Source of the DNA: Viscum album
Taxonomy: Eukaryota; Streptophyta; Magnoliopsida; Santalales; Viscaceae
Assembly (NCBI GenBank): GCA_963277665.1
Contig: OY728122.1
Span: 2,126,310,024-2,126,374,023, forward strand
Direction of reading: 5' to 3'
Length of the DNA: 64,000 nucleotides
Numbering within the stretch: the first letter of the stretch is position 1; every line of letters begins with the position of its first letter. Below the pieces are notes generated by a model. That model made no database searches, was not told where the DNA came from, and saw nothing but the letters and a program-made list of their open reading frames with translations. Below are positions 1-13,970 of the stretch, piece after piece. The translations under genes and the position numbers were made by a program.

Positions 1-1263
1 GGTTTTGTGATCATCCATTAGGAATATAGAAAATGTATATCAAACATATAGATGACATGAAGGCTACGGAGGGAAATGAAATTTTTCTCATGGTGTGATA
101 CATGATAAAATGTTTTCACATTATTTAGGAAGAATAGATATGGATACTGAAATGTTATATATATTATGGTGACATATCTTTTACTAAAAATGGGATAATG
201 TTTGAATTTTTATAGATTAGGCCAATGGTATACCATTTCATGACTTATAACCAAAAACAAGACACAATATTCTCCACCAATCTACAATGGTAAAAATGAA
301 GTTGGTATATAATTACAAAATAATTATCATTTGAAAACATTTGGAAGATTCATATAGTTTGGGGTCATGGTTATTGAACTAAGGGGATTCTAGAGTTTAT
401 GTTTATTTATATTTCATCAAAAAGGGGAAAAAATTTCTAGTTATTCATTGTAAACCAACTCTTTAGATATGGACATTGTCTAGGTGTCGTGCATTTGAAA
501 GTTTTATACAACAATGGATTTGGGAACCAAGACTATGTGCTGAGTAGCAGGTGTATTAAATCAGGGCTTGAGATAAAATCTATAAGTGTCCTTGTGTTTG
601 TAATCGATGGGGATTCTGTACCCACATAGTATTAGATGTTATACTCTCTGTATAAATATTGGTATAATGTATATGTAATATCGGTTCAAATGCATGGGTA
701 CTATGGTAGAAAATCGATGAATACCCAATGTGAGATAGTTCTAGGACTCATTACCAAATGAAAACAAAGATAAATATCTTATATAGATCTAACTCACATT
801 AAAATTGTAGGGAATCAGCCTAGAGCTAGGATAGTTAGGGGGTTTGAATGTAGTCGATCAATAATCTCATTCTCTATTACATTAAATGGTTAATGTTTAA
901 TTCCTTGTCAAGAAAAATGAACCTGAATGTCACTATGTCTCTATAGAAATTATAATCAAATCATATATAGATTGTTTGAGCATATGGTTGGTGGCCAACT
1001 TCAAGAGAGAGGCTAGGATGGAGACTATCACTACACATAGGCAGTATTATAAATAGTCTGTGGGGTCATCACATAGTTTTAATTCATGTTATAGGGAACA
1101 CAAATTGTAGTTTAATTTTGTACGACAAGGAATTTAAACATGTATTTTAACAGCATACATTGAGGATATGGAGGAAATAATCATAATGATGATATTAATG
1201 AAGCTTTCATAAAAACAATATTCACATATGAGTCCTGGTCGAAGTGATATATAATGAGTAATT

Positions 1264-1299
1264 TGTGTGTGTGTGTGTGCGGGGGGGGGGGGGGGGGGG
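1264..1299. repeat. (GT)n microsatellite followed by a 19-base G run
   Basis: About eight GT dinucleotides (1264..1279), one C, then nineteen consecutive G (1281..1299). The G run could form a quadruplex. Its length is prone to replication slippage and sequencing error. Confidence 0.9.
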
Positions 1300-4200
1300 T
1301 TATCATGATATTAGATAGTACCAAACATGATGGATTAGATTATATTTCAATGACGCATCAACTGATAAGATAACATTTGAATGACGAGATAGTGGTTGGG
1401 ATGCATTCTATAGGGCTTGTTCTCGTTTTTGACACGCCGAAACCTATTAGAGGGTAACACTGAGGGTGGTAAGTAACCTCATAAATAAAGGGTAGTGGAT
1501 TAATGTAAAATATTCCTTTAAGAAATTAATTTTTATAAAATAAATTGATACACTAAGGAATACCATTTACTAAATTTGAGACATGTACTACACTTCCAAA
1601 TTTTATTGAATAGAGTAAAATAAAATATGGTCAGCCACTAAGCATGTATTTAAAAAACATGGACCATCTTATGGATTCTAGGAATCCTTAGGGATATGCA
1701 ACATGTTCATGAGGTGAGACATTAGATTTTTGTTCTATCATAGTATGGGAATCCATTTGGAAATGATGAGTTGATGGGAAAATTAAAAGTGTAGAAAAAA
1801 GTGTGAGTATATGAAAACATGGCTCAAAGAGGGTATCCATAACCCTAGCGATATAATATAGTGATTTGTGTGTACTTATAGGTTAATGAATCTTGATAGA
1901 GAGTCATACCTAAAAAAATTCAATGGAAAATTTATAACAATTCATTAGTGGGGAGGGGATATATTCCATAATGCAATAGAGTTTAAGGTCATTTATGTGG
2001 AAAAATGGGGTGATACTAGTTTGAGGTATTATTGAATTGTCTTGATGGTTGGTGGTATATATAACAATGTTAAAAAAAGACATATTTTAATTAGATAACC
2101 CAATTACACTATATATTATCTCATGGGTAAAATACATACAATTCAATTTCATTATGCTCTGACCTAATGGGGGAGAATGTTTAATTATTGTGGAATAAAC
2201 AATCCTATTGTGGATTGGAATGTCTATAAATTTTATAGAGTGTCCCTTGGGATTGAATACATTTTAATGTCAATATTATAATACAACATTTGGGGTTTTT
2301 TATATGGAATAGAGGGACAAAATGTGAATCAATAATTAAATATCATTATATTTAAACCCTAAATAGTTTCAACGCTATCTAAGGTAACAATTCTTGGACA
2401 ACAGGGGTATGCCTTTTATGTTCTTGTAGTTATGAATGAGAAAACTTTTTTAAAATAATAGAGTAAGGATGAGAGTCTATTTAGTTTAATGTTATATTAC
2501 TAGTATATATTGAGTAAAAATTTGAAAAGATATCACACTAAATTTTTTCTAGTCTAGTGCGTCCCATAAGAATAGTCAGGCTTCAACAAAGGCTAGATGG
2601 AAATCCCCTGTATATTTTTTCATTTTCATATATAGTATAAATCTTGTACAATTCATAAAATTGGAAATCGTTTTGAGAAGTGGATCAACTGTTTTTTACA
2701 TCTCACATTATTTTTTTTGTCCTAATGAGCATCAATGCCTCTTTCCATGGGTAGTTTAAAGTTATTTTAGTTGGATTGGAAAGGTATGGAGTTTAAGATT
2801 TATACTATTTTATGTTAGGGTTGTTGTATATTATGGTCATACAAATACATCCATAAAATGATTCTAGTTTGAGGTCATGGAGCTTTGACCATGGGAGAAT
2901 TAATATATATTAAAATAAAAAAAGACAAACAAGGAATTAATATGATATCTCATTTGCTAATATGAACTTGTCCAAAGGAAAAACATTTTGATTGCAGTCA
3001 TGATGATTATTCTGGGGACTTTCAGATGTTTAAGTACATAAAACATTGACTAGGAGAATTCAATGATTAAGGTGATGAAATTTAGGTTGGGTTTGAGGTA
3101 TCTTATATAGAATCAGACAAGGGAAACCCCAAAATGAATTTTAAATTCTCAATGTTGATAAAATATCTATAAGGAGTTCATACTATTTAGGTCATGATGC
3201 ATTGAATAAGGATACTTTACTTTTAGGTCATCAAACATCAACCAAAGAGGGGTGTGGTTGATGGAACATCATGGTTGAAGAGGAAAACCTAGAAAAGTGG
3301 CTCCATGAACCAATGATAGCACATGAAACATTAGAGAGGTTTGGTACATTGTTTGGCGTTAGGGGAATATGAAAAATTGTTAGATAGTATATAAAACACT
3401 TGGTGATAAAAAATAATTGACATTAATCATTGTGATATTAATATTATATATATTCTAAGAAAAAATGATCCCAATTTAGGGTCATAGAGTGTGGACCATG
3501 GGTGGACTCACATTTGAACAGATATGAGAAAATTATGAAAAATATTGATTCCCTAGGAGCCAAGAAAAGAAAGTGGTGATGTGGAAACTATAGTAAATCA
3601 AATTATAATGGATATGGTTGAAACTACATATATTATGAAAGAATAATCAACATACACATAGTTCTAGAGTTTGGTTTTGAAGGAGACCATCACAAAAATT
3701 AGGCATCATTTAAAATGAGAATAAAAAATATAATTCAGTAATAGTATTTATTAGGGAATATTATGTGGTATAAATTAATACATAATGGATATTAGATAAA
3801 ATATTTATCATCTTTTGTTGTGGATTAGAAATGTGTTTGGTAGAATTTAATGTTATATATCATTGAAAAAAAATTTGTGGTGGTCTATACAACATGATTG
3901 GTGAAATAATACCCTTCATGGATTGAGAGTCATATACTACACAGACAAACCTTGAATGGGAATAGGGTGTTATCTAATTTAATTTCATACTAAATATACT
4001 TGAAAATTTATGCTATGCAATCTAAATTCACACAACTATGTATAAATGGTAAGGAAGATATGTGAAATGTGAATAGAGAATAAATATCCATCATGAACTA
4101 GAAAGTTTAAATCCAACCCAATTAACCATTGAAGGGTATGCAAATTGGTTAAGGTAATGATTCATGGACCATAGGGGTATATTTTGTTTAAATTTATATA

Positions 4201-5077
4201 ACTTGGAAGAGAGTGAAATTATCATAAATAATATGTTCCTTAATTAGGTTGGGGTGGTATAATAAATCCCTTAATCCCATGTGAGTCATTCTCAGTGTTG
4301 GAAGCAAGGATTAAAAGAGGATCACAAGCCTAAAATGAGAGCACAAATAGGTTCATATTTTTCAAGTTCATTGTAACATATTACCCCTTAAAAATTTCAT
4401 GTTGAAAGTGGGGTATAATCAAGAAATGAACATACAAAACTAACATACATTACCAATGTTTTTGGATGTATGGGGTGATTCTATATAAAGTATTTAAATC
4501 CCATAATAAAATAGAGGATTGAAAATGTAAGTCATTATTTTCATGATTAGGACCACCATAGGGGTGAAAAGAAGGTTTATGATGATTACAAACCATTTCA
4601 TAAAAACATATATTCCACCATAAAATGTTCAAAAATTGAGGTGAGAAAAAACTAAACTGACCACTGATGATTTCTCCAAAAAACATGGCCAACCACATTG
4701 ATGTAGGAAGTCCTCGAAAATGTATACCCAATAGGGATTAATGACTTTTGAGTAATTTAATTTCATTAAATGGTGGAACATTTTGATATATAATATTGAT
4801 AATGATCCAAATTAATTATTTTTCAATGTATGGAGGAAAATTGAAGGGTTTTTCATGTACAATTCGATACAGAAATTGTAAAAACTTTGTGTATTGGGTA
4901 CATTGTGAAGTGTGTAAATATAAGTGAGGGTACAATCCATCTCATGATTGGAGTATCATTTCAATGTCATGTGTATAAAAGCAAAAAAAGGAAATGGTAT
5001 TTATCCTTAAGGTATGGTGAGGCTAATGAGATTCCAATTATCAAATACTGGTTAGGTCAAGTATAGAAGATCTGAAA

Positions 5078-5084
5078 ATATATA

Positions 5085-5117
<33 letters not shown>
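5078..5117. repeat. (TA)n microsatellite
   Basis: Nearly uninterrupted TA dinucleotides with one TTTA interruption. A shorter TA run lies at about 8346..8361 inside the D 5' LTR. Confidence 0.85.
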
Positions 5118-5119
<2 letters not shown>

Positions 5120-7902
5120 TGTCTGATGAGAATAAATCTAATTATAGTTTAAGAATGTGGTGTGATTGGTTACTAAAACCTAAACGGGGGATGTCCTATT
5201 TCTAAATCTTGATTATATTTTCCTTTGGGTTATGATTCTTAAAGGAATTTGTTAGATACAATGTTTAAATAGACCCGGCTTGGAAAAATGGTTTAGTTTT
5301 ACATCCAGATACAAGAATGTTGATTATATAGTTTATTAACATTTCGGAAGGATATAATGTTATGATGTTTAATAACATGCGTCCAATATCATATGTTGTG
5401 ATGTTTTGGGTCATGTGATGATAACCCATTATATTATGTTTTGAGTAATTGAAATTTTACTTTTGAATTACATTTTAATGATTTATATCATGAATATTGT
5501 GAACACATATTGATTCATATGCAAATAACATATTGAGAAACCATTCATTAGTGAGGTGTTTGAAGTTCTTCCCTTAATGAGTGGATAATGAGTACACAAA
5601 ATTTCATAAACCTTGTAAATGGTGAAGAAAACATCACAATTAGGCTCTATATTTTTCAAATTCATTCTATGTACCATCAGAATTATCAATTCTTACACAT
5701 TTTCACCTTAGATGATGGAGAAAATATGAACCTTCTTATCGAATTCTCAGACCACTTGGTTATGATAATCTTCAAGGATATATAATACTTGGATCATAAT
5801 CTCACTGAGGTATTACAACTATTTTAATGAAACATGTAATCCCATTTCTAGATTCACATAATCATTGATGTATATCCAAATTGATTGACTCTAAAAATTC
5901 ATGGTAATCACTAATACTATTACATACACCATGGTGAAATTAGTCACATGTGTTGAGGTATTTATCTTTATCTAGTATTTCAATAGGTAATTATAATATT
6001 TTTACGAAAAATTCTTATTATATTGGTCCACTATATTCAATAAAATTTTGAAGAATGTTTTTTTGAACAGATTCATCTATCTCTTTTATAAAATTGATTG
6101 TTTTATTTATTGTTGTACAAGATGATATTTCTTTCATAAAACATCATTAAATAAGCTATATAGTGGTTAATAATAATGTCCCTAGAAATGACGTGAGGTA
6201 TCCCTAATCCAAGAAATACATAGGATTTCATGAATGAATACATGAATATAATTTAAAACTCCTTAAGATGAACAAAAATAGGTCAATTCAAAAATAAACA
6301 TATGGGAGTAAGGATAATGTTTCTCTATCGGGATGACACTAGTATGTAGTTACCTATACCATGATGTCCCCTGACGGTAATGGGTTGTGGTTTTTTGGCT
6401 ATGTGGATAGATCTATTGGATAGTGTTTGATGGATGTATGAATATATCATTAAAGAAACTTCTTAAACAATTCATCACATTATCAAACAATAGTTTTAGA
6501 AAGGTATCCATCCCATTAAATAGGTTGATATAGATTTATTCTTTAATGGGGAGCTATGTATGGCCCATCATTGGCCTCTGACATATCCCATGATATGTCC
6601 CTTACATGAATGAAGAATATGATGATTCCCTAAAATATTAATTGATGTTAAAACATATCTAATTTTTGAACATCATGTGAGTTGAAATTCATAATACTAT
6701 AGTGAATATCTTCTCAATTGATGCAATTGGATTGGAGAGTATTGTTTTAGTAGTAATGGATTATAGAAATACTCTATTATGATTCTAATTCTATGATGAC
6801 ATCATATAATGGTCGTTCATGGGAAGATATAATAGTGATTTTATTTATCTAATAAATTTATTTAGTCAAACACCCCAAAACAATATAATATCATTATTTT
6901 ATAATAAATTTATATTTCATGGTAGCTTGAGTTTCCTGAAACAGTAGGTTTAAATGAAGCATGATTCTCTATAAAAATATTATTTTAACATGACCATTTT
7001 ATGACAATCATTAAATTAGTGGGTATGAATAGAGTAATCTAAATAATGAAAAATTTATATAGTTTACACAAGTTCATTTGATATATTTTTATTTAAAATA
7101 TAAATTATAATCATTTGAAATAAAAATAAACATTTCTTGAAAATCTATTATTTAAAAGAAAAAAAGTTCATTGCTAATTGTGAAATCATGATTAAATAAT
7201 TTTTTTATAATTTAATAAATTTAATTTTTAAAATAATATTTATTTTTGATATCATGATAACAAAATAAGTATTTGGTTAATATTTGTAATTTTATCAATA
7301 AGTTTTATTTTTTGATGAATAGAAAAAAATACAGAATTTTAATTGAAAACTGCCTTTTCATTTAAAAAATTTAAAATGTTAACTAATATTTTGAAGATTT
7401 TATAATGAAAATTTTGTTCAATTTACAATAAATTAATTCAATTTTGGATATTGGAATAATTTTAATATTTAAATTTGATATAACATCTCTGTAATCTTTA
7501 GAAAATTTTATCTTTAAAAACCCCCCATTCTCATAATGTATATAGGATTAAATATACATTAATGATTTCACATTATTTGAATGGAAATATAAAAATGGAA
7601 TATATTTTTGGAATCATATTAATTTATAATATCTAATAATGTAATTTTTTTTACCAAAATGAATGGTGAAAAAAGTAAAAATTAATTACCGAGGTTTAGT
7701 TAAACATTAATTCAAGGGGTGTTGATCTAAGAATATAAGGCTAAAAATAACCTACCTGTTTTTGAAACTCTGATTTTATAGAAATATTTAAACTTTATAT
7801 ATAATATGATCTTTAATGGCCATTTTAGTGGCTTATGTAACTATAAAATGATAGTATGAATGAATCTATAAAAACAATTACATGTGTGCTACTCACTTCA
7901 CT

Positions 7903-7911
7903 TATAAATAG
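7903..7911 (+). promoter_or_regulatory. TATA box of element D 5' LTR
   Basis: TATAAATAG is followed by the pyrimidine-rich CACCTCTCTCCTC typical of a plant transcription start. It lies about 350 bp upstream of the first leader repeat, matching the TATA-to-repeat spacing in the F LTRs (about 340 bp). Confidence 0.55.
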
Positions 7912-8249
7912 ACACCTCTCTCCTCTATCCTTCACAACATCACACCCATTAGCCTCTTCCAATATCTACAAAAATAACTTCCAAACATACCAAATCTCTT
8001 CCAATAATCAATATTATGGGCCTAAATCCATCCTTGGATGGATTTGGAGTAATCCTGAGGAAGATATCGGAAGAAGACATAATGCTTTTCAATAAGCATT
8101 TTTATTTTATTTATTCCACCACCAACATCAATTAATTTTAAACATTTTCGATACAATGATCATATTAAATAAGATATTATGAGATGTTTTTTATGTCAAT
8201 TTAGTAACATAAAAACACACCCACATTGATCAAATGGGTAATGTAATCA

Positions 8250-8875
8250 ACATTCGTTTTTATGGATGACTACATCCTCACAAACCGATGTCATTCATTT
8301 TTCTATAACCACCATTCATTGATCAGTATAAATCCTGAAATAAAGTATATATATATATATATGATATTTAGAAAGAAAATTATACATATGGATTAATTAT
8401 ATCATATTTAATTCATCACTTTCCATTCCGTATGAGATATGATAACATCACTCATGTATACGACCAACTGCAACCTAATGATGAAATGTGACTCTATTTC
8501 ACTAGATCTTTACATTGAAGAGGATAAGGATTAATTAAATGATTTTATATTATATACATGAAATAATTATGATATTAATGATATATTTATTATTATTAAA
8601 AACATAATATATAATTTTTTTTCTTACATTGAAATATTATATCATTGCTCGTGTACGTGTGGACTTCCACCTTCAGAAATTGATGTGACTCTCTTTTCAT
8701 AATCAAAACACATGGATTGTATATATATCTACAAATAATGAAATAATATGGTATTTATTATATTAATATAATCCCATAAATAAAAAACATTACATACCTC
8801 CTTTTTATAACCATCTTTGACAAATAGAAATGTTACTCATGAATACGTATGACATATCGTCACAATGATAAAAAA
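8250..8875 (+). repeat. Four decayed ~195-bp leader repeats of D 5' LTR
   Basis: Copies begin near 8250, 8448, 8645 and 8832. The second (ATCACTCATGTATACGACC...) aligns with the sense-strand F hairpin (ATCACTCGTGCGTACGTACG...) with mainly C-to-T and G-to-A differences. Hairpin arms are only partly preserved. Confidence 0.6.
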
Positions 8876-10309
8876 AAAATATTTTCTCAAAAATATATCT
8901 CATTATAGGACTTAAAATTATAATTTATTTATAAATTTATAATTATTTCATGAATATTTTTATAGATATATTTAAAAAGAGACCACTTAGACCAATAGTT
9001 ACCTTCTGATTCCATTTTTGACACATAAGTCAAAAATAATCAAAACACCTGACATAAACATAAATATATTAAGTAGTCATATATAACATCTTTGATGAGT
9101 CTAACACAAGGTAAGGGACTTCTTCTCATTTTCCATTAATTAAGGCATATTGTAATTTTAGGAACCCAATCTATTTTATATAATGTATATAATTCACTTT
9201 GAAATGTAATTTTAAAATACATTCATACTTTAAGGTATATTATATATCAATTTGAATCATTTTTCCAAGGGTATTAAACTTGTGAATTACTAAGAGGTAA
9301 AATATATTCCCAAATCTCACATTCCTTTATGATTTTGAATTTCATTTTGAAACAATCACTTTCTTATACTCATTTTTCATGAGAAATTTCATTTCTTTTA
9401 AATATAAATATTTTCACATGTTGGATATTATTATTTTATAATCCATGTACTGATTTAACATATTGTGTTTACATTGAATGTAATTTGATTTACTAAGGAA
9501 ATATTCATAAGTCCATATCCTTTACTGAATATGAATTATCAATGATAAGCCATATTTATTAAAGAATTAAATTTATTATTTGATATCTGATTAATAATTT
9601 GGACTTGTAGTGATGTGTGGGCCCCATTATTATACATCCCCTTGATACATAAGTATCTATCATGATATAAATCTAGTGGCCAAATTAGGTGGGCTTCTAC
9701 ATATATTTTAAATTATCCTGTAAAACATCTTGATAATAGTGGTATTATTAGGGATGATATCATAACATTCCATAAATAATAATTTCCTTCATTGATAATT
9801 ATGTTATCTTTATTATAAACCATGAAAAGTTTCCCAATGATATTATATACCAATGTATTTAATTCATATATTATTGAGTAAATAGAAAATTTGTTCTGTT
9901 ACATACATTTTCATATTGATTGTTCCTCATCTATTGATGTTGTAATGTTGTTAAAATTGAAATTTTGTACAGTCATTTACTATTCCATATTGATTAATAT
10001 TGTTTATTGATGATATCTTCCATTTTACATTACCCTTACTAAGAATTTAATCTCCCACTTATTTTTTCTCCCTTCCAATTCTTAGGAATGTTAATATTTT
10101 GAATGAGTTCTCAAGGATTCTAGGAATTTTATTCAGTTATGGACAATGTTTTATTTTTAATTTCCCAATGCGTAATGAGTATAATTTATGTAAATGATTA
10201 TACAAAACTAATGATATGATTTGTACTTTGGGATTTTACCCTTTTTATCTATTCTAATGTAATAATTAATGCACTGGCTTCAGGGTACTAGGTTTGGGTT
10301 CATCACAGT

Positions 10310-10320
10310 TGGTATTAATG
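10310..10320 (+). other. Decayed primer-binding site of element D
   Basis: TGGTATTAATG lies two bases after the D LTR end and matches TGGTATCAGAG, the complement of the initiator-Met tRNA 3' end, at 8 of 11 positions. Confidence 0.5.
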
Positions 10321-10949
10321 GAAGTTGAGTAGAAACAATTGGTAATTTATTAAGGAATACCTATATTATGGATCTTAAATATAGGATAGGAATTGAAGAT
10401 AATTATATAAAATCAACTTAATGATTTGTTAATGAAAAAAATATGCGGTTTTTACAAGAAGAAAATATGTATTTGGAAACTATAAATGGAGGTACCTTGG
10501 GGTAATAACTCAGAGAAGGTCACATTGGGAGGGACTTGAATATCATCTGGTGCAACAAAATTGTTCATAATATACACCTAGTTTGACATTATCAGGGGAT
10601 ATTATTGTAATAATTCATATTTTCATTACAAACCATTATTTAGGATTTCAAAATAAAGATATACTGAAACAAACTTAGTTTAAAATTCTAATATTAACAA
10701 TGCATAAATTTTAAAATATATTTCAAGCATTAACATATTTAGAATTTCACTCAAAGATTAATAATTCATAATTTAATGAGTTAATCTAGTATATTTCATT
10801 ATTCAGAACTGAATATTGGAAGGAATAAGGGTATTGATATTCTTGTCCTGTGTAGATATTTCCCTCTAGTGGAATCCCATATAACTGATATTGGAATTGT
10901 GAAAATTATGATTATATTAGGGCTTCATAATCAGGTTATAAAAAATATC

Positions 10950-12100
10950 TCTTCCATGGTGGAGAAACATGTTTGAAAACATTATTCTCTAATGTTGGGT
11001 CACATTATGAGAAAATAATAACTTATAATTTTTTGGATCTAGTATCCCTGTGGTTGATGAGAATTGGATTAAATCTCTGGAGATGTTATTTTTGGAGATG
11101 GGATGTGGTGAAAATGAAAATATTACACATGTATGTAAATTCTAAAAGGAGATGCGGATCAATGGTGGTTATTGATCTAGAATAATATAAAGTAATAGGC
11201 AATTAAACTCAAGAAATTAAATATTTTTTAATAGCCATTACTTGAAAAAATTTTCCAACATGGGTGAAAAATTAAATATAAGAGAAAATTAGAAAAATGA
11301 AAAATAAAGAGGAAATTGTTTTAGAGTATTAGGATACCTTTATAAGGTAATCTTGGAATGATAAAAATTACATACCCAACATAAAGTGAAACATTGACCA
11401 TTTCTTTGAATATAATATTCCCAGTCTCTGATGGGAGAAGGTCTGTCAAATGTTTTAATGACATGATGAAATTGTTTTACGTGACATGAAAACAGAGAAA
11501 CAATTTTATATATCTAATATATTTAAGGGGAGTGAATATAGTTATAGGTTATTTTAACAATAGTGAAAATTTAATGCACTAATTAATAATATAATGATAA
11601 AACTATGTTCCTCATATGAAAATTCCAAAAAGAAACATAATGGGAAGTGCTTGAAGGCCATGAGAGTGTATTAAAAGTATGCTGATAAGGTGAATCTGGA
11701 TGAGGAATTAAAGGGGATGAAATAAATTAATTATTTCAAGTGTTCTAGCTACAATAAAAAGTTGTATTATTCAAACTGATGTCCTAGTCACAATGGGAAT
11801 CAACCACATAAGAGACCAAGGTGGGAATTACAGGCTTATGTGATCACAACAGTTGACATGAAAGTACCTAATAATGTGGTGGAGAGTAAATTAACTCTAT
11901 CTTACAATTTAGATAATGCTCCATTTTATTCTATATACTTCAACTATTTATATCTTTCTAGTTTTATAATAAAATTAAACATTTCTATTGAAATTTAAAA
12001 TGAGATTTTTCAGTCAAAACTCATTGTGGAATTATCATAGAAATAATGAGGTTTTTGTTAGTCCTCATTATAACACATTAACACGATACATTTTATGAAC
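10950..12100 (+). pseudogene. gag: Element D gag/protease remnant
   Basis: Frames are broken throughout, but short landmarks of a Ty3/gypsy Gag are readable in order. At about 11143..11180 LKGDADQWW matches the Gag signature (LKG-A--WW). At about 11731..11790 a run reading YFKCSSYNK resembles a damaged zinc knuckle. At about 11840..11930 a segment reading NVVESKLTL matches the start of the retroviral-type protease region. The remnant ends where element A inserted (12323). Gag would form the particle shell and bind RNA, and the protease would cut the polyprotein. No product is expected. Confidence 0.55.
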
Positions 12101-13396
12101 GTATTTTTATGCATATGGTTTATTTTTATATAATCCTTTAAATGGAATCAATTTTAGAATATGAAGGGAAAATTAATTTTTGGAAGAAAAAATAATGATT
12201 TGTGAGGAAGATATATAATTCATTTTCATTATAGTGGAAGCATCATCATCTGATTTATATCCATAATAGATTTTATAAATGATATTCTTGGGGAATGGGA
12301 TTAAACATCATCGAGGGATGGAGTGTAATCACCTGAAATTTCCATGTAATTTTTTTAAATAAATGGGAATTTTATGAGTTCATGAAATTTGACGACATGT
12401 GGATCTTGAGGCCCAGAGTGCCTGAAATGAATTTTTGAACATTTTTTCAGGTACATTCAGTAGACGTATGAGCATGTTTTTAAAAATTTTGAACCAGTGC
12501 TCAGAACTGAAATCTAAGGTAACCGTTGAACTCACAACACTGATATTCACTTAAAGGGACCTTCACCTTGATGATTGTTGGTCATGGGTGGAATTTAGTT
12601 TTCTTGGTTTTCATGGAAATAATAAAATAAAATAATCACACATTTTATTTTCATTGTTGAAACATCCACTACATGAGTTAAGGTTGTGGGGACCACCAAA
12701 GTACTCCAAACCACCAAATATTTAATTTAGGGTAGAGGACCACCTGACCACTCTTAATGGGAGAGAAACCTCTCATATCCTCCAATTAATTCCTTGTGTT
12801 AACATAAAATTAATTTTTTAGTAACCAATAATTTTTTTGTGTCTACATAAGAATTAAATGTCACATTACTAATTAATTTTGTGTGACAACATAATAATAA
12901 TGTTATATTAATATTTAATTTTTGTGTTGGATATTTCTTTTCACCTTGGTGGAATTGGGGAAGTGATTGGAAAAAGTGAATTGGGAGAGTAGAAATATTG
13001 GGATAAAGATCTCCAATGAAGAATGAGTTCTTCCACAAAGAATGATCTCACTGACAAAGAACGCGTTCAAGTGCGAAGAACCAATGAATGAGCTTGGGAT
13101 CAGAAGCGTGTGGCGGGTGCGACGAACATCCATATCTTAGAATTCCTTAGATGTGGGACGTCTTCATCTACGATGAATCAATGTATGTACTTCTTTCGGA
13201 CGCTAACATCAACAAAAAACAGGAGGTATGGGTTTAATACAATATGATTTTCAATTAATAGGTTCTACCCATCTAATTCCTTAACTGTATTGTAAATAGT
13301 GATTGACGAGGATTGTAGCGAGGGTGTTTGATTATTTTTTTCATTACCTGATCTTAATACTCATGTTCTTGTTGATCCATATGCTACATCCCTAAT

Positions 13397-13438
13397 GCAG
13401 AGGGTACGGGAAAAACCAACATGGCCCGACCCCTCTGC
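13397..13438 (+). promoter_or_regulatory. Conserved hairpin upstream of GC island (A 5' LTR)
   Basis: Arms GCAGAGGG and CGGG pair with CCCG and CCCTCTGC around a loop containing ACCAACATGG. The same design is in LTR C (34643..34686) with compensatory changes. The A 3' LTR copy (about 19895..19936) is decayed. Confidence 0.5.
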
Positions 13439-13439
13439 A

Positions 13440-13970
13440 AATATTGTGTTGATTTATGGGGTTAAATGCGTAGAAGGCGACAATGCAATGACACCACCTC
13501 GCTGTCGTCGCTGCCTCGTGACCTCCACACCCTCATGGCACCTGCATGGATGAGCCGCTCCGTGGTGCCCACGACCATCGAGCCACCACCCATGGCCGCC
13601 GCCGACCACTAGGTTGTCCACTAAGCCGCACCGCCCACGACCGCCGCCGATGTCCACGCCGTCCACCGAGCCGTGCAACCCACGACCACCGCTGTCTGTC
13701 GAGCTGCCCGCCGAGCCGCCCTGGTTGCGCCACCCAGAGCCTCTTGAGCCGCACAGGCCACACCACCCTCCTAGTCATGCCACCCCAGCCGAGCCGCCCG
13801 GAGGCCTCGCACCATCCGCGGCTGAACCCCTGCGGTCCCTCGCGGACTTTTGGACCACCCACGAGCCGGGCCGCCCAGTACAGGCTGGTCCAGGTATCCT
13901 GAATCGGGTTGGTCTGATTAGGTCGGACCAGACCTGGGCCCACTACGGCCTCATTACCTTCTTTTAGCCA
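13440..13970. other. GC-rich, CpG-rich island inside A 5' LTR
   Basis: Dense CCGCC, GAGCC and CACCCACG-like words in DNA that is otherwise AT-rich. Counterparts lie at the same LTR position in the A 3' LTR (about 19960..20570), LTR C (about 34700..35290) and LTR G (about 48000..48689). Overlapping open frames on both strands are best read as shadows of this composition. Confidence 0.7.

Larger units (their letters stand above)
1..6865. other. AT-rich gene-free DNA, probably decayed repeats
   Basis: No reading frame here resembles a known protein. The longest open frames (93 aa on the minus strand at 4450..4731, 65 aa at 5588..5785) are short, lie in AT-rich DNA and show no recognisable motif. 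An imperfect similarity between about 2372..2412 and 4149..4190 (around 30 of 36 positions by eye) hints at internal duplication. The stretch is the flank into which element D inserted and may itself be an old LTR element too decayed to read. Confidence 0.5.
6866..10307 (+). repeat. Element D 5' LTR
   Basis: The start is set by alignment to the second D LTR (CAAACACCCCAAAAC here, AAACAACCAAAC at 24926). The expected terminal TG now reads TC. The end CATCACA directly precedes a decayed primer site. It contains a TATA box at 7903 and four ~195-bp leader repeats. Much CpG has become TpG or CpA compared with the related F LTRs. Confidence 0.65.

Noticed and set aside
4450..4731. 93-aa minus-strand open frame in the left flank
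   Set aside because: Hydrophobic and aromatic-rich translation of AT-rich DNA, without recognisable motif or promoter context.
5118..5160. Possible hammerhead ribozyme core (CTGATGAG at 5124)
   Set aside because: The following GAAA core and the flanking stems are not present.
6850..6870. Target duplication for element D (sequence before 6866 against sequence after 40786)
   Set aside because: TTTAG on the left and CATAA on the right do not match. The boundaries are decayed and E abuts the right side.
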